From Bryum argenteum (Eukaryota; Streptophyta; Bryopsida; Bryales; Bryaceae), in assembly GCA_037043015.1 (NCBI GenBank), contig CM073330.1, positions 12,728,512 through 12,792,511 on the forward strand: DNA of 64,000 nt. The letters run 5' to 3'. The translations under genes were made by a program, and so were the position numbers. Below, piece by piece: positions 1 to 11,505 of this stretch; position 1 is the first letter of the stretch; each line of letters opens with the position of its first letter. Below the pieces are notes generated by a model. That model was not told where the DNA came from. It made no database searches and saw nothing but the letters and a program-made list of their open reading frames with translations.

Positions 1-469
1 CTATCGCTTAATCATGAAACTTGAATTTGAATGAAGAGCAATTTGATTTTAGTGTTGTTTGTAAATAATTTTTTGCCCTTTGGCTATTCAAATTTAGATG
101 GCAACTATGATCGAAGCACATGATAGTTGGAAAGTCCTACATATCATTGCGTTTTCAGAAAACCGATGCCACTTTCGCGTAATGATGAAACTTGAATTCG
201 AATGAAGAACAATTTGTTACTGGTGTTGTTTGTAAATACTTTTTGCCTTTTGGCTATATAGATTTACAAGACAACTATGATCGAAGCGCATGATAGTTAG
301 GTATTATTATATATCATTGCGTATTTGAGAAAAATCTATGACACTGTCGCCTATTCATGAAACTTGAATTAGAATGAAGAACAACTTGTTATTGGTGTTA
401 TTTGTAAATATTTATTGCCATTTGGTTATTTAAGTTAACAAGGCAACTATGATCGAAGCGCATGAACGT

Positions 470-716
470 CAATTGCGTTAAAATGACATTATGCCATGTG
501 CCATTTTGTCACTCCAAATCTTATATATGCACTTTCATTTAATAGTGTATTCTGTAGTATCACAATTTTCTTTATTATATCACTGCTTTATACACATTGT
601 CACTCAATTTCCATAATATCACCTTAAAATTCTGTTATATCACATGGTTTTTGAACTGCAATTCAGAAAGCTGAGGTGTGCCATTTCAGCGGCATAATGC
701 TATTTTAACGCAATTG
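470..716. mobile_element. MITE copy 1 in satellite monomer
   Basis: About 247 bp bounded by inverted ends: left AATTGCGTTAAAATGACAT, right the reverse complement of nearly the same sequence. It interrupts a satellite monomer after the GAAGCGCATGA motif, and CATGATAG resumes on the right, so CATGA may be duplicated. The interior contains no coding potential and reads TATCACTGC and GAGGTGTGCCATTTCAGC. Confidence 0.75.
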
Positions 717-1412
717 GGGATCATGATAGTTGGGACTTCCTATATATCATAGCGCGTTTTAAAAAAATTAATGACAATATTGCCTTATCATGAAACTTGA
801 ATTAAAATGATGAACTATTTGTTATTGGTATTGTTTATAAATAATCTGCCTTTTAACTATTCAGATAAACAAGGCAACTATGATCGAAGTGCATGATAGT
901 TGGGAATTCTTATATATCATTGCCTTTTGAGAAAAAACCAATGACGGTATCGCTTAATCATGAAACTTGAATTTGAATGAAGAGCAATTTGATTTTAGTG
1001 TTGTTTGTAAATAATTTTTTGCCCTTTGGCTATTCAAATTTAGATGGCAACTATGATCGAAGCGCATGATAGTTGGAAATTCCTATATATCATTGCGTTT
1101 TCAGAAAACCCATGCCACTTTCGCGTAATGATGAAACTTGAATTTGAATGAAGAACAATTTGTTACTGGTGTTGTTTGTAAATACTTTTTGCCTTTTGGC
1201 TATATAGATTTACAAGACAACTATGATCGAAGCGCATGATAGTTAGGTATTATTATATATCATTGCGTATTTGAGAAAAATCTATGACACTGTCGCCTAT
1301 TCATGAAACTTGAATTTGAATGAAGAACAACTTGTTATTGGTGTTATTTGAAAATATTTTTTGCCTTGTGGATATTCAGATTTACAAACCAACTACGATC
1401 GAAACGCATGAA

Positions 1413-1584
1413 CCAAATTCCGTTTAAATGCTACTATGCCATTTGCCATTCTGTCACACCAGATCTTACATATGCACTCAGATTTAATGGTGTATTCTGT
1501 AATATTACGATTTTTTTGATAATTGATAGTTCAGAAAGCTGAGGTGTGCCATTTCAGCGGCATAATGCCGTTTTAATGGAATTG
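1413..1584. mobile_element. MITE copy 2, internally deleted
   Basis: Same terminal sequences as the copy at 470-716, but only about 170 bp long; the central TATCAC-rich part is missing. It sits at the equivalent position of the second higher-order satellite unit. This shows that the MITE inserted before the satellite unit was amplified. Confidence 0.7.
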
Positions 1585-1654
1585 GGAATCATGATAGTTG
1601 AGAATTCTTACATATCATTGCGTTTTAACAAAAACTAATGACAATATCGTCTTA

Positions 1655-3960
1655 TGTGAACCCGCGAAACGGTTCACTCTAGCGGGAATACGTTCCCCGC
1701 AAAGTTTAGCGCGTAATTATCAAGTTTCCGTGGTTTAATTAGTCGTTTTAGCTCATTTCGTGGATTCACGGAATACCCATGGTCTCATAAGGGGTTTTGG
1801 CACAAGCGGCCGTTCTTGCTCTAATTTATACCTAATTAGTATTTTTGATAAATGCCAATATATTAAATGGCAAGTTTTAAGTATTCCTAAGTAGGAGTCG
1901 GGTTGCCCCATTTTTGCCTTTACCTTCTACAAAACTCCTAGTACGAGGGGGTGCCTTTATCTTGCCCAATGGGTTAGGAAATACTATGGATGGAAGTCCG
2001 TCCAACTGGACGGATGAAATCCGCCCAATTGGACGGATGAAGCTTTTGCTTCAACCTCCCTGGATCAGCCAGGGAGGAGGGGAGTTGGAAGGGAGGCCGT
2101 TAGGCTAGTTTTTTGGTGTGTGCATTTTTGTTGTGAGTTTTTTTTGTGGAGATCCAAGTTTTTGGTTGTTGCTGTGATTTTAGGAGAGAAGCGCGTGAAG
2201 AGAGAAGTGTGTGAAGAGAAAAGTTTCGTGTGGAGAGTTTGTTGGGAATTTGCAGAAGGAGGAACAGCACAGGAAGTCGGTGCAGGATAGATCTGCATCG
2301 ACTGGGAGACGGCGACGATTCCGGGGAGTCGGTGATCGCGAGGCCGAGGTGGTAGACGTACCGCCGCTCCAGCATTTGGCACCAATCCGGCAGTCGGAGC
2401 TCGGTCGGTAACATCGCCAGCACCGAAGCTGATCCGGCATCGACTTCGGACGAGGAGCGACAGCCCGCAGGTCGACACATCGTGCACGAGGAGCAGCGAA
2501 GTCGGGAGGAGCCAGCGACCGAGATCGGCGGAAGGTCTGCCGACCCCCATCAACCCACGATCAGCGAGACGGCGAGCCTGAGCAGACGAAGACGGCGAAC
2601 CAAGTCGATACGGCGGCCATCGCCGATCCTTTCGGAGGAGCAGCACGGCGGTAACGAGGCCGTGTAACGCTCGGTTTCTTTGCGGGAGGGGCGACGACGG
2701 CCGGAGTCGCGGCGGCATTTAACGCGGAAGTAGCCGCGATTCAAGGGCGAAGGCGGTCCGGCCTCATCAGCACGGTGCACCGACGAGCAGGATCGGTCGG
2801 CGATTCGCCGCCCGGCGTCGACACGACATAAACGATCATCGCCAATCCGAGGCGGCAGCAAAGAAGCGGAACCGCATCACGGCCCGCACGATACGAGGAC
2901 GGAGTATCGGAGTCGACTCTCCGACGGCGTGACGCAGCCACACCGCCCCAGATCTGAAGGAGAGACGACAGGGGCCGCCCGGCCAAGAAGAAGAATAAAG
3001 AAATTTGTCCCCTCCCGTGACATTACGGAGGGTAGACAGGGTGCTAATATAGAGGGAGCCCCCCGTCTCCCTCCTTGTTTGTATTGCTTATGGTTGGTTG
3101 TTAGAGTGCTTGATAGAAATTGTGAACCTCTATATTGAAAAGGGCAAGATTAATTGCCAAAAAAATCGATTGTTGGTGGTTGTTTGTAATTTGTGTTATC
3201 TTATGTGTGTGGTGGTGGTCAATTTGAATGAATGCGCTTGCTGGAATGTTAATTGTGTGATTAGGGTGTACTACGTTTAAGGGTGGCGCGGAAGCGCTGC
3301 CAAATTTTGTGCTGAAATTATAAAAGATAGGCTAAAAATTCGGGAATTTGTAATCAGCGCGGAAGCGCTGTCCGAATTTCATTAGGTTCGTGTTGTTCAA
3401 AGTTTTGTTCATTTGCTGAATTTAGGGCTTGATTTGGAAGTATTGGGTCAAGCGGAAGCGCTGCCCGATTTTTTCCTAGGAAACCCTAGTGCTTCATTCA
3501 AATGTATCTTGCCTTTTAGGAGTGAGTTATGAGCATGTGTATGGGTTTTGATTGCCTTGGAACCGAGAATTGGGGGATTTGCAATTGAATCTACCATTTT
3601 TGTAAGTTTAGGAAGTGTGCTGTAGTAGCACGGTTTGATGCATTTTGGGGGCTTTTGCTTGAGTTTAGGTCCTATTTGACCCCATAATTGAGCCCAAGGC
3701 CCTAGTGGCTCAAGAGATGCAATTGTAGCTCCCTAGGCTCAAGTGTGACGGGCTTTGGGGCTTGAGTCACTCATGGAATTGCAATTTATAGGGAGGATTG
3801 AGGTTGCTTGTGTGATTGGACCCTTTTGTTGAGGTTTGAAGGAGTATTGCATGTTTGCATGAGAATTTGGAGGATCCCATTGCTTGAAAGGAATTAGTAA
3901 CACACCACCCCACGGCCCACTTGTGAGTTAGAAACCGGAACACCGGGATTTGACCTCACA
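1655..3960 (+). mobile_element. Probable solo LTR (2.3 kb)
   Basis: The insertion begins TGTGAACCC and ends CCTCACA, giving the TG...CA and TGTGA/TCACA ends typical of LTRs. It interrupts the satellite, with flanks TCTTA (1650-1654) and CCTTA (3961-3965), an approximate 5-bp target duplication. The interior is GC-rich from about 2250 to 3000 and has a TATA-like CTAATATAGAGG near 3043. GCGGAAGCGCTG is repeated near 3288, 3358 and 3450. No gag, protease, reverse transcriptase or integrase motif is visible, so this fits a solo LTR rather than a full element. Overlapping ORFs on both strands between 2065 and 2986 look like GC-rich chance ORFs. Confidence 0.6.
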
Positions 3961-4251
3961 CCTTATCATGAAACTTGAATTTAAATGAAGAACAATTTGT
4001 CATTGATGTTGTTTGTAAATATTTTTTGCCTTTTGTCTATTCTAATTAGATGGCAACTATGATGGAAGTGAATGATAGTTAGGTATTCTTATATATCATT
4101 GCATATTTGAGAAAAATCTATGACACTGTCCCCTATTCATGAAACTTGAATTTGAATGAAGAACAACTTGTTATAAGTGTTATTTGTAAATATTTTTTGC
4201 CATTTGGTTATTTAAATTAACAAGGCAACTCTGATCGAAGCGCATGAACTT

Positions 4252-4498
4252 CAATTGCGTTAAAGTGGCATTATGCCATGTGCCATTTTGTTACACTAAA
4301 TCTTGTATATGCACTCACATTTAATAGTGTATTCTGTAATATCACAATTTTCTTTATTATATCACTGCTTTATACACATTGTCACTCAATTTCCATAATA
4401 TCACCTTAAAATTCTGTTATATCACATGATTTTTGAACTGCAGTTCAGAAAGCTGAGGTGTGCCATTTCAGCGGCATAATGCTATTTTAACGGAATTG
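4252..4498. mobile_element. MITE copy 3 in satellite
   Basis: Full-length copy of the element at 470-716, in the same orientation and at the same place in the satellite monomer. The right terminus reads TTTTAACGGAATTG. Confidence 0.75.
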
Positions 4499-4853
4499 GG
4501 GATCATGATAGTTGGGACTTCCTATATATCATAGCGTTTTAAAATAAATTAATGACAATATTGCCTTATCATGAAACTTGAATTTGAATGAAGAATAATT
4601 TGATTTTAGTGTTGTTTGTAAATAATTTTTGCCCTTTGTCTATTCTAATTAGATGGCAACTATGATGGAAGTGCATGATAGTTGAGAATTCCTATATATC
4701 ATTGCGTTTTCAGAAAAACCAATGACATTGTGGCGTATTTATGAAACTTGATTATGAATGAAGAACAACTTGTTATAAGTGTTATTTGTAAATATTTTTT
4801 GCCATTTGGTTATTTAAATTAACAAGGCAACTATGATCGAAGCGCATGAACAT

Positions 4854-5100
4854 CAATTGCGTTAAAATGGCACTATGCCATGTGCCATTTTGTCACACCA
4901 AATGTTATATATGCATTCACATTTAATAGTGTATTCTGTAATATCACAATTTTCTTTATTATATCACTGCTTTATACACATTGTCACTCAATTTCCATAA
5001 TATCACCTTAAAATTCTGTTATATCACATGGTTTTTGAACTGCAGTTCAGAAAGCTGAGGTGTGCCATTTCAGCGGCATAATGCTATTTTAACGGAATTG
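4854..5100. mobile_element. MITE copy 4 in satellite
   Basis: Full-length copy, nearly identical to the copy at 4252-4498 and in the same monomer context. The two were probably spread by satellite duplication rather than by separate transposition. Confidence 0.75.
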
Positions 5101-5930
5101 GGGATCATGATAGTTGGGACTTCCTATATATCATAGCGTTTTAAAAAAAATTAATGACAATATTGCCTTATCATGAAACTTGAATTAAAATGATGAACTA
5201 TTTGATATTGGTATTGTTTGTAAATAATTTGCCTTTTGACTATTCAGATAAACAAGGCAACTATGATCGAAGTGCATGATAGTTGGGAATTCTTATATAT
5301 CATTGCCTTTTGAGGAAAAACCAATGACGCTATCGCTTAATCATGAAACTTGAATTTGAATGAAGAATAATTTCATTTTAGTGTTGTTTGTAAATAATTT
5401 TTTGCCCTTTGGTTATTCAAATTTAGATGGCAACTATGATCGAAGCGTATGTCAGTTGGAAATTCCTATATATCATTGCGTTTTCAGAAAACCGATGCCA
5501 CTTTCGCGTAATGATGAAACTTGAATTTGAATGAAGAACAATTTTTTACTGGTGTTGTTTGTAAATATTTTTTGCCTTTTGGCTATATAGATTTACAAGA
5601 CAACTATGTTCGAAGCGCATGATAGTTGAGAATTTGTATATATGATTGCGTTTTGAGAAAAATCAATGAGTATAGTGCCTAATCGTGAAACTTGAATTTG
5701 AACGAAAACTATTTTTTTACTGGTGTTGTTTGTAGATTTTTTTAGCCTTTTGGTTGTTCAAATTTAGATGGCAACTATGATCTAAGCGTTGATAGTTGGG
5801 AATTTCCTTTTTATCATTGTGTTTTGAGAAAAACGAATGATAATATCGCTTAATCATGAAACTTGAATTAGAATAAAGAACAATTTGTTATTAGTGTTGT
5901 TTGTAAATAAAACAAACCACCTAACTAATT

Positions 5931-6643
5931 TAATAGATTGGACACATGGAGCGCCAATGAAATCTGGTTCTATAGCGGACAAGTGCAACTGCATCCATTT
6001 CCGTTTTGTTTTACTCATCCACTCTCACTGAAACAGCCTTATTTCTTATACATGGTGGACTAATATAGGGTGATCGGCAGAGTAAAAAATATGACTGGAA
6101 TCTAAGGGAATCTCTGAAAACTTAGGTCTAGCAGGAGGTATACTACAGAGTACAGATGGTGTTAGAGAAGTTAATGAAGATAACCAATTATACAAAGGGC
6201 AACAATTGTATCATAAAAAATGATTGATACTACAGAAAGCTCTAATTCTGCACGCATACAACTTCGGGTTTTGGTATCAGGGCAAAGTGAAGTTCGCAAT
6301 TTTAGCAAAAATTCCCGATTACTGGTAGCTACAGTGACTGTGCTGCCCTAACGACATCTCAGAGGTCTTCCAAAGTCTCCTTCTATACTCGTGGATCATT
6401 GCATTGACTATCTAGTAAACCAACTGACCAGCTTGGATCCACCCCCAACCACCAGATCTGCTTCTTTCACCAAAGTTTTGTCCGAGTAACAGTGCATGAA
6501 TAAACTTTACATTCCCTCCTCCCACTTATCAGGAACCTCTCAGAACTCTGCCACAATCATGAACTATCCCCTTCCAAAGCTTCCCCGCGAAGATAAGACT
6601 TTACTTGAGCATACTTTCTGCCAAGAGCATACATGATCGAAGT
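5931..6643. other. Intergenic, no gene seen
   Basis: Non-satellite sequence between the satellite array and the CACTA element. No ORF with recognisable motifs, RNA gene or clear repeat was found. Confidence 0.5.
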
Positions 6644-7002
6644 AGGCACTACAAGGATTCGACCCCATAACAACGTTTGAGGAACAACGTTTGAACAACG
6701 TTTGGCATTCTTAAGTACTTTTGAGTACTTGATGAACAAACCCTCATAATTACAACGTTTGTGAGAAACATTGTGTTCCCAGAGGTAGGCTCCTTGTTCC
6801 CCACGAGAGAACAAGGAGGAGTAAAAGAATTATGACATTCTGGCGGAGTCTGGAAGTCTGATAAATTTCGAGAAGCGTCGATGACTTCGACTTCGACCAG
6901 GACCTTAACCCTAAGTGTCGAGAAGCCTCGATGACTTCGACTTCGACCAGGAAGTCCCGAGGTTAGGGTTTGGATCTGCTAGAGATCGCTCGCAATTTCA
7001 TC

Positions 7003-7924
7003 GTCCTTTGAATCTGCAGGAGCCTGAGCTTCTGAGAGTCTATGGCGAGCGAATCCGACGGCAGATGCAAGAAGTGGCTGTCGGACATTATCGAGCTTAA
7101 TTTCATCACTGCGGCGGATGCGGTCTAAAATATCACACACGAAATTACCGCTGTGGACGAGCATTTGAAAACTCTGGTAAGTACTGCGATTGTAGAGTGA
7201 ACATTTTGCAAGCTTCTTGTACTTAATCGATCTCATTTACAAAGTACGACCTGCATTTAGCCTCTAGAATGGACTTGATTACTTTGGTAGTATCAGAATA
7301 CTTGTTTGCGCAATTGTAATGCAATCAGTGGCTGAGGTTTTGTTGTCTTACTCTGCCAAGATTGCAGAGATTCCGAAGCTCATCACCGGCTGCAATGACT
7401 TCATGGAAGATGCACAGCAGATATTGGAGAAGCGACAGCTTAATCGAACTTTGCTCGCGAATCATAGCTCGCTTTTGGATTTATTGGAGATTCCACAACT
7501 CATGGACACGTGAGTGAATGTGTGAAGGTTGCAGTCTAGAAAAACACTTCCGAGTTCCTTTAGTTCGGAGATCGTAGAGTGAGATTTCTTCTACGTTCTT
7601 CGGAATTTGGTGATTGGCCTGGTATGTTCGTATTTTAGACTCAAGAGCATTCTTTGATCGTGCAGATGTGTTTGAAATGGAAATTATGACGACGCTCTTG
7701 ATCTTGAAGCGTTTGTCCCAAAATTGGCAACGATGCATTCAAGGTATGTATCGTATCACGTGTGTTACCACATCAGTAACAACGTTTGCGGCGACCTGAT
7801 TTTTAAACTCTCGTTTTTTATGAGATGCAGACTTCCTGTTATTCAACCTCTAGAGGCGGATGTAAGGCAGAGAACTCAATCATTGCTTGCTCAAATTCTG
7901 CAACGCTTGAGATCAAACATTCCG
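7003..7924 (+). pseudogene. COG8: COG8 fragment (Golgi tethering subunit), 4 exons
   Basis: Four exon pieces match the N-terminal part of plant COG8, a subunit of the conserved oligomeric Golgi complex. Exon 1 (about 7003-7176) carries EPELLRV and IRRQMQEVAVGHYR, then after a frame change FITAADAV. Exon 2 (7329-7509) carries EIPKLITGC and LLDLLEIPQLMDT. Exon 3 (7666-7743) carries [18 protein letters not shown]. Exon 4 (7831-7924) carries [23 protein letters not shown] junctions join exons 2-3-4 in frame, so a genomic segment was captured, not a cDNA. Stops lie in exon 1 (after DAV) and exon 3 (CV-stop-NGN), and exon 1 is frameshifted. It lies entirely within the CACTA element and is very unlikely to encode working COG8. 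Confidence 0.85.
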
Positions 7925-8046
7925 GTGAGTTTCATATCAAATCCACGTGTGTAGTGACAGTTTGGCATCAGGTTAAGTGCCATTTGGTGATCTTCTGTTA
8001 AGAGTGCAGGCGCACCTCATAAACGGCTAACTTCGATCATTCTTGT

Positions 8047-8451
8047 AACTTTGCGTGTAGTTGCCATAATGTTAACCCTAAGGAAGCACTGTACGCGTCT
8101 CAGGCAATGCAACGGATTGCAACGGAACGAACTAATGAGCAGTATGGGAAATTTCAGGTGAAGCCAGATGAGAGTGTGCTTCTCGTAGTCTTGCTGTCTG
8201 CAGTCATTTCGATCTCTCTTGTGGACATGCTGGGTAAATGCCCGCCTCAAATGTTCAAACCTGGACGTAGCAAAGACGACCGAGTGGGACTAAGTGGGGT
8301 ATGGGTCTATCCTTCTTCTATATCATGTTATGCAATTTCGTACAATGTTAATCTGGTGTATATAATCAGCCTGAATATGCAGCTACGTTTCAGACTTGTT
8401 TTGTTGCGTCGTTTCATTTTAAAGTGTTTTGACGACTCACAGGTGCTGTAA
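8047..8451 (+). pseudogene. Second exon-like ORF inside the CACTA element
   Basis: The reading frame from about 8071 carries NPKEALYASQAMQRIA followed by TNEQYGKFQVKPDESVLLVV and a hydrophobic segment LSAVISISLVDML. A GT donor-like site follows GGGAAATTTCAG near 8157. It looks like a real captured exon, perhaps of a membrane or plastid protein, but I do not recognise the family and it does not resemble COG8. It could be a second captured gene or chance ORF extension downstream of one short exon. Confidence 0.35.
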
Positions 8452-8544
8452 TCTTCGAGAGACAAGCCAACGAAAAGAGCGACATTGCAAGGAAGTTGGC
8501 ACTATACGACTTGCACTATACGACTCGGTGAATTACTAAGTCTG

Positions 8545-9045
8545 TTCAGAGAGTGCAAACGTTTTGGGAAGCTGATTTGTGCTGGGCACAGCAAAGAAGC
8601 AAAACACTTCAGCTAGTTTAGCTAGTTTAGTTCAGAGAGTACGAAGGTTTTGGGAAGCTGATTTGTGCTGGGCACGGCAAAGAAGCAAGACACTTAAGCT
8701 AGTTTAGCTAGTTTAGTGTCACAGGAAGGCCATGTCTATAAATGTAGAAAGCCTATTTTGTTTGTCTATAAATGTAGAAAGCCTATTTTGTTATAATTAG
8801 CAGTGGAATCTAGAAAGCAACGCCACGTGCTATTTTGCAGGCTTACTGGCAAGGTCAGAAGAGGATTAGATTATAGATTAGTGCAATATTATCAAAATAT
8901 TTGTACTACTGATATATACAAGTTTACATATTTACAAATATACAAATTTTCACGTCCACTTTCACCATGAAATTTACAATGGGCCCACAAAACGAAATTT
9001 ACAATGGGCCCACAAAACGAAATTTACAATGGGCCCACAAAATTG
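8545..9045. repeat. Short direct repeats inside the CACTA element
   Basis: Three local tandem duplications. A unit of about 80 bp containing TTTTGGGAAGCTGATTTGTG and AGCTAGTTTAGCTAG occurs twice (8551-8715). A ~30-bp unit, GTCTATAAATGTAGAAAGCC, occurs twice (8731-8790). A 26-bp unit, AATTTACAATGGGCCCACAA, occurs three times (8969-9041). No coding role is apparent. Confidence 0.8.
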
Positions 9046-9230
9046 AGTTCTCAAAGAAAATGAGGAAGTTCCCACAACGTTGCTAAAACACCTTCCTAGA
9101 TGTTGTTCTCCTCCTAGCACTTGTATGGGTGTTGTTTTTACAACGTTTGAGAGGCACTCCACTTGCTCTCATCCTTTGTATTTAACAATGTCTCAAACGT
9201 TGTAATAGGGGTGAAATCCTTGTAGTGAGG

Positions 9231-10002
9231 GGTCAGAATAACATGAATAACTACATGCACTAAAGCAGTAGGGCCTAAAATCTAGTTGAGGCAGCTACGT
9301 CCGACGCTAACAACCCTCGAGTACGTCGACCAGGAAGCTCAATGTGCGGCTAAAAATAAACTCAAATGATCCTACTCAAGCTAACACAGACCTCCATTGA
9401 TGAAGCCTCGGGAGTAAGCTTGGCAGCATCGGTACGTGGGAGCACAACGGTGAACGAGCTGAGTGAGCAGCATCAAACCCAAGTTCGAACTTGGCTACTG
9501 CTCTCCAATGTTGGTCACACAGCCGGCATGACCATCAAACTCGGAACGTGGATCCAGAAGCTCAGCTGTGCCTGAAGGGAGCCATCGGAGCCATCGGAGC
9601 ACCAATTGAAAATCGACCCGGATACTCGAAACCGAACGGGTTTACTTCAAACCACCTTGATAGGGTGGCCACTGGCCAACGCCTTTGCTTGCAGAAAGCA
9701 TCCCGTTGTCCTCGCCATCATTTTGCCATTGCCTTTTCCCACAGGTCGAGACTACCTGAACATATCCAACTCTCGAGACTACCTTGATAGCGAAACATGG
9801 CCATATATACAGAAGTCATCCTCATCCTCAGTCAGAATGTATCAGTCTTCTCCGCTTCGGTCCAGAGTCTTCACTTGTCAGTGCCATCGTTACCGCTGTC
9901 CCTACTCTCACCTCCTTGTGCGTCCAGTGCTTTTCATACTCAAACGCATCCCAGAGAATCTGCCCTGTGTCGCCAGTAAGGGTACTAGATCGTACGTGCT
10001 CG
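9231..10002. other. Upstream region of the 10.0-kb acidic ORF
   Basis: No gene recognised in 9231-9600. From about 9650 to 10000 the sequence is clearly similar to 13680-14010, including GACTACCTGGACATATCC-type and CGAAACATGGCCATA motifs. This marks the start of the duplicated unit and probably contains the promoter and 5' leader of the ORF starting at 10003. Confidence 0.5.
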
Positions 10003-10347
10003 ATGGAAGGTACCATAGGTCAGAGCTTCTGCTTGCCTGAGCATCTTAGCATCTCAGCAATGGCTTCGTACGTCGGTACCAGCGGGCTCGACTTCGACGA
10101 CGCAGAATCAGTTGTCGACTTCCTGACGCAATCAACATTTGAGAGCATCCTGACTGGACCAGATTTCGACCTCCCCTCTCAGGAAATCGGATACTTACCC
10201 ATGCTTTTGGACGCCACCAAAACGGCTACTCTTGAATCCTGCTGGAGCATCTTTGATCTTGTAGTGGGTAGTGCAGAATCTGTTTATAGTAATCCCGAGG
10301 ACTATGACGATGACTATGATGTTACCGTAGAAGATGGCGGCGCCTAA
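10003..10347 (+). CDS. Acidic hypothetical protein, paralogue of 14.0-kb ORF
   Basis: The start at 10003 (MEGTIG) is chosen because it aligns with MEGVVG at 14022; both continue CLPEHLSISAMAS and then an acidic stretch ending EDYDDDYD / DNDYDDDYG and VEDGGA. The ORF stops at 10347, but another frame downstream still encodes the conserved tail GEAEKGMKRKRRKLVC (about 10438-10488). The original protein was therefore longer and this copy is frameshifted. The acidic, Asp-rich body followed by a basic KRKRRK cluster recalls the N-terminal activation region of bZIP17/28-type membrane-anchored factors, but no leucine zipper or NRES basic motif follows. That link is weak inference. It may be a decayed nuclear-protein paralogue. 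Confidence 0.4.
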   Translation: MEGTIGQSFCLPEHLSISAMASYVGTSGLDFDDAESVVDFLTQSTFESILTGPDFDLPSQEIGYLPMLLDATKTATLESCWSIFDLVVGSAESVYSNPEDYDDDYDVTVEDGGA

Positions 10348-10500
10348 ACCGTCGGCAGTGCTTCCAAGGTCCTCACACTGGTCCTTGAGGAGCCAATGCA
10401 ACAGTCTCCGAGCAGATTCGGACGAAGAATATGCTGGAGAAGCCGAGAAAGGTATGAAGAGGAAGCGTCGGAAGCTTGTGTGCTAGAACCCAAAACCTGC

Positions 10501-11380
10501 CTGATTGCAGTTAAGAATCGAACGAGTGATCGATCCATGGAGCAAGAAGTCAAAGGAGCTCGAATTGTGCGTTTTAGGGCTAGTTCTTGAATACTTGATA
10601 TGAGTCCCTAAGTCACTTAGAATATACAAATCACTAAAGAATATGCAAGTGTTCTGCCTGTGTGTTTCACTCCCCATGACTGATGATACAGGATCTAGGT
10701 ACAGGCTCTAGATGAGAATGCACAGTATACAACAACCAAGACTATATAAATAGGTCATTATCGAGGAAACTCGACCAATGCCTAAGAACTACATTTTCTA
10801 ACCTTCTAATTCGTCACAATGTCATGTAACTTCATTCGTCTACCAGATCATTGAGTGCATGACTGTAGCATGTAAATGAATTTGCTGTGTGTCGTATTCA
10901 TCATTTGATGCACGTCCATATGCCCACACCTTTGACCTTTCCATCACGAGCACGAGCTTCAACATATTTTGATATTTGTTCCCATATCTAATTCTCAGTG
11001 CTCACGAAAGCATCATGTGATTCAACTAAGCACACACCTCATCAACAAGCATTAGACCATCGACCTCACAATACACGGCAACCATCTTACTTAATCCACT
11101 ACTTCAGACAATTTCAAAACTACAGGCAGCTTGCAAAGACAATCATGAAATTCACTTTGTGGGTATCAGCATCACGCAATGATGACCATGTACTCTACGA
11201 CTCTACGTCCACATTACTCAATGTTGCTGGGAAAGGATTAATAACGGTCATTCAATGCGCCTAACAATCTCACCTTAAAGTCAATCAAATAGTATTTATA
11301 TTACATATCGACCTGAGATCACACCGACTGCATAAATGGCTGGAGGTTAGATTCACCAACTCCACTATGGCTGCACTCTT
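10501..11380. other. Intergenic; upstream of nsLTP gene 1
   Basis: No gene recognised. The ORF at 10998-11264 has no family motif and low coding character. The part near 11350-11480 is the proximal promoter and leader of the nsLTP gene starting at 11506. Confidence 0.5.
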
Positions 11381-11387
11381 TATAAGG
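11380..11387 (+). promoter_or_regulatory. Candidate TATA box of nsLTP gene 1
   Basis: TTATAAGG lies about 125 bp upstream of the ATG at 11506. The spacing is close to that of the TATATA boxes upstream of the nsLTP genes at 15.6 and 50.7 kb (115-126 bp). Confidence 0.5.
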
Positions 11388-11505
11388 TCGCGCCTGGGAG
11401 TTCAGTCTTCATCACAGTCGATCATCAGTAGCCGGGAAGAAGCTAGAGTACTTCTGAGTTAGAGTGTGGGAGTGATTTAGCTAGGCAGCCCAGTTGCAGT
11501 TCATC

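Larger units (their letters stand above)
1..5930. repeat. ~172-bp tandem satellite array
   Basis: Monomers of about 172 bp repeat head to tail. Each contains ATGAAACTTGAATTTGAATG, then a TTGTTTGTAAATA tract, then CAACTATGATCGAAGCGCA and ATAGTTGGGAATTC. Monomer starts are visible near 12, 187, 355, 788, 958, 1130, 1301, 3967, 4138, 4568, 5171, 5341, 5513 and 5687. Positions 1-470 match 946-1410 nearly base for base, so a higher-order period of about 946 bp is present. The array is interrupted by a MITE family and by a 2.3-kb insertion at 1655-3960. Short ORFs inside it are incidental. Whether it is centromeric or dispersed cannot be told from this window. Confidence 0.9.
6647..9227. mobile_element. 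Non-autonomous Pack-CACTA transposon
   Basis: The left end starts CACTACAAGGATT at 6647. The right end is its inverted counterpart, finishing AATCCTTGTAGTG at 9227 with one mismatch-scale difference, and similarity runs about 35 bp into ACAACGTTTGAG. Both flanks carry AGG (6644-6646 and 9228-9230), the 3-bp duplication expected of CACTA/En-Spm elements. Subterminal ACAACGTTTG motifs cluster near 6672-6770 and, inverted, near 9073-9210, as in CACTA subterminal regions. No transposase was seen. The interior carries a decayed fragment of host gene COG8 plus another exon-like ORF, so this is a gene-capturing element that would need a transposase from elsewhere. Confidence 0.85.

Noticed and set aside
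2065-2986. Several overlapping ORFs on both strands
   Set aside because: They lie in the GC-rich part of the solo LTR, overlap each other in all frames and show no motif.
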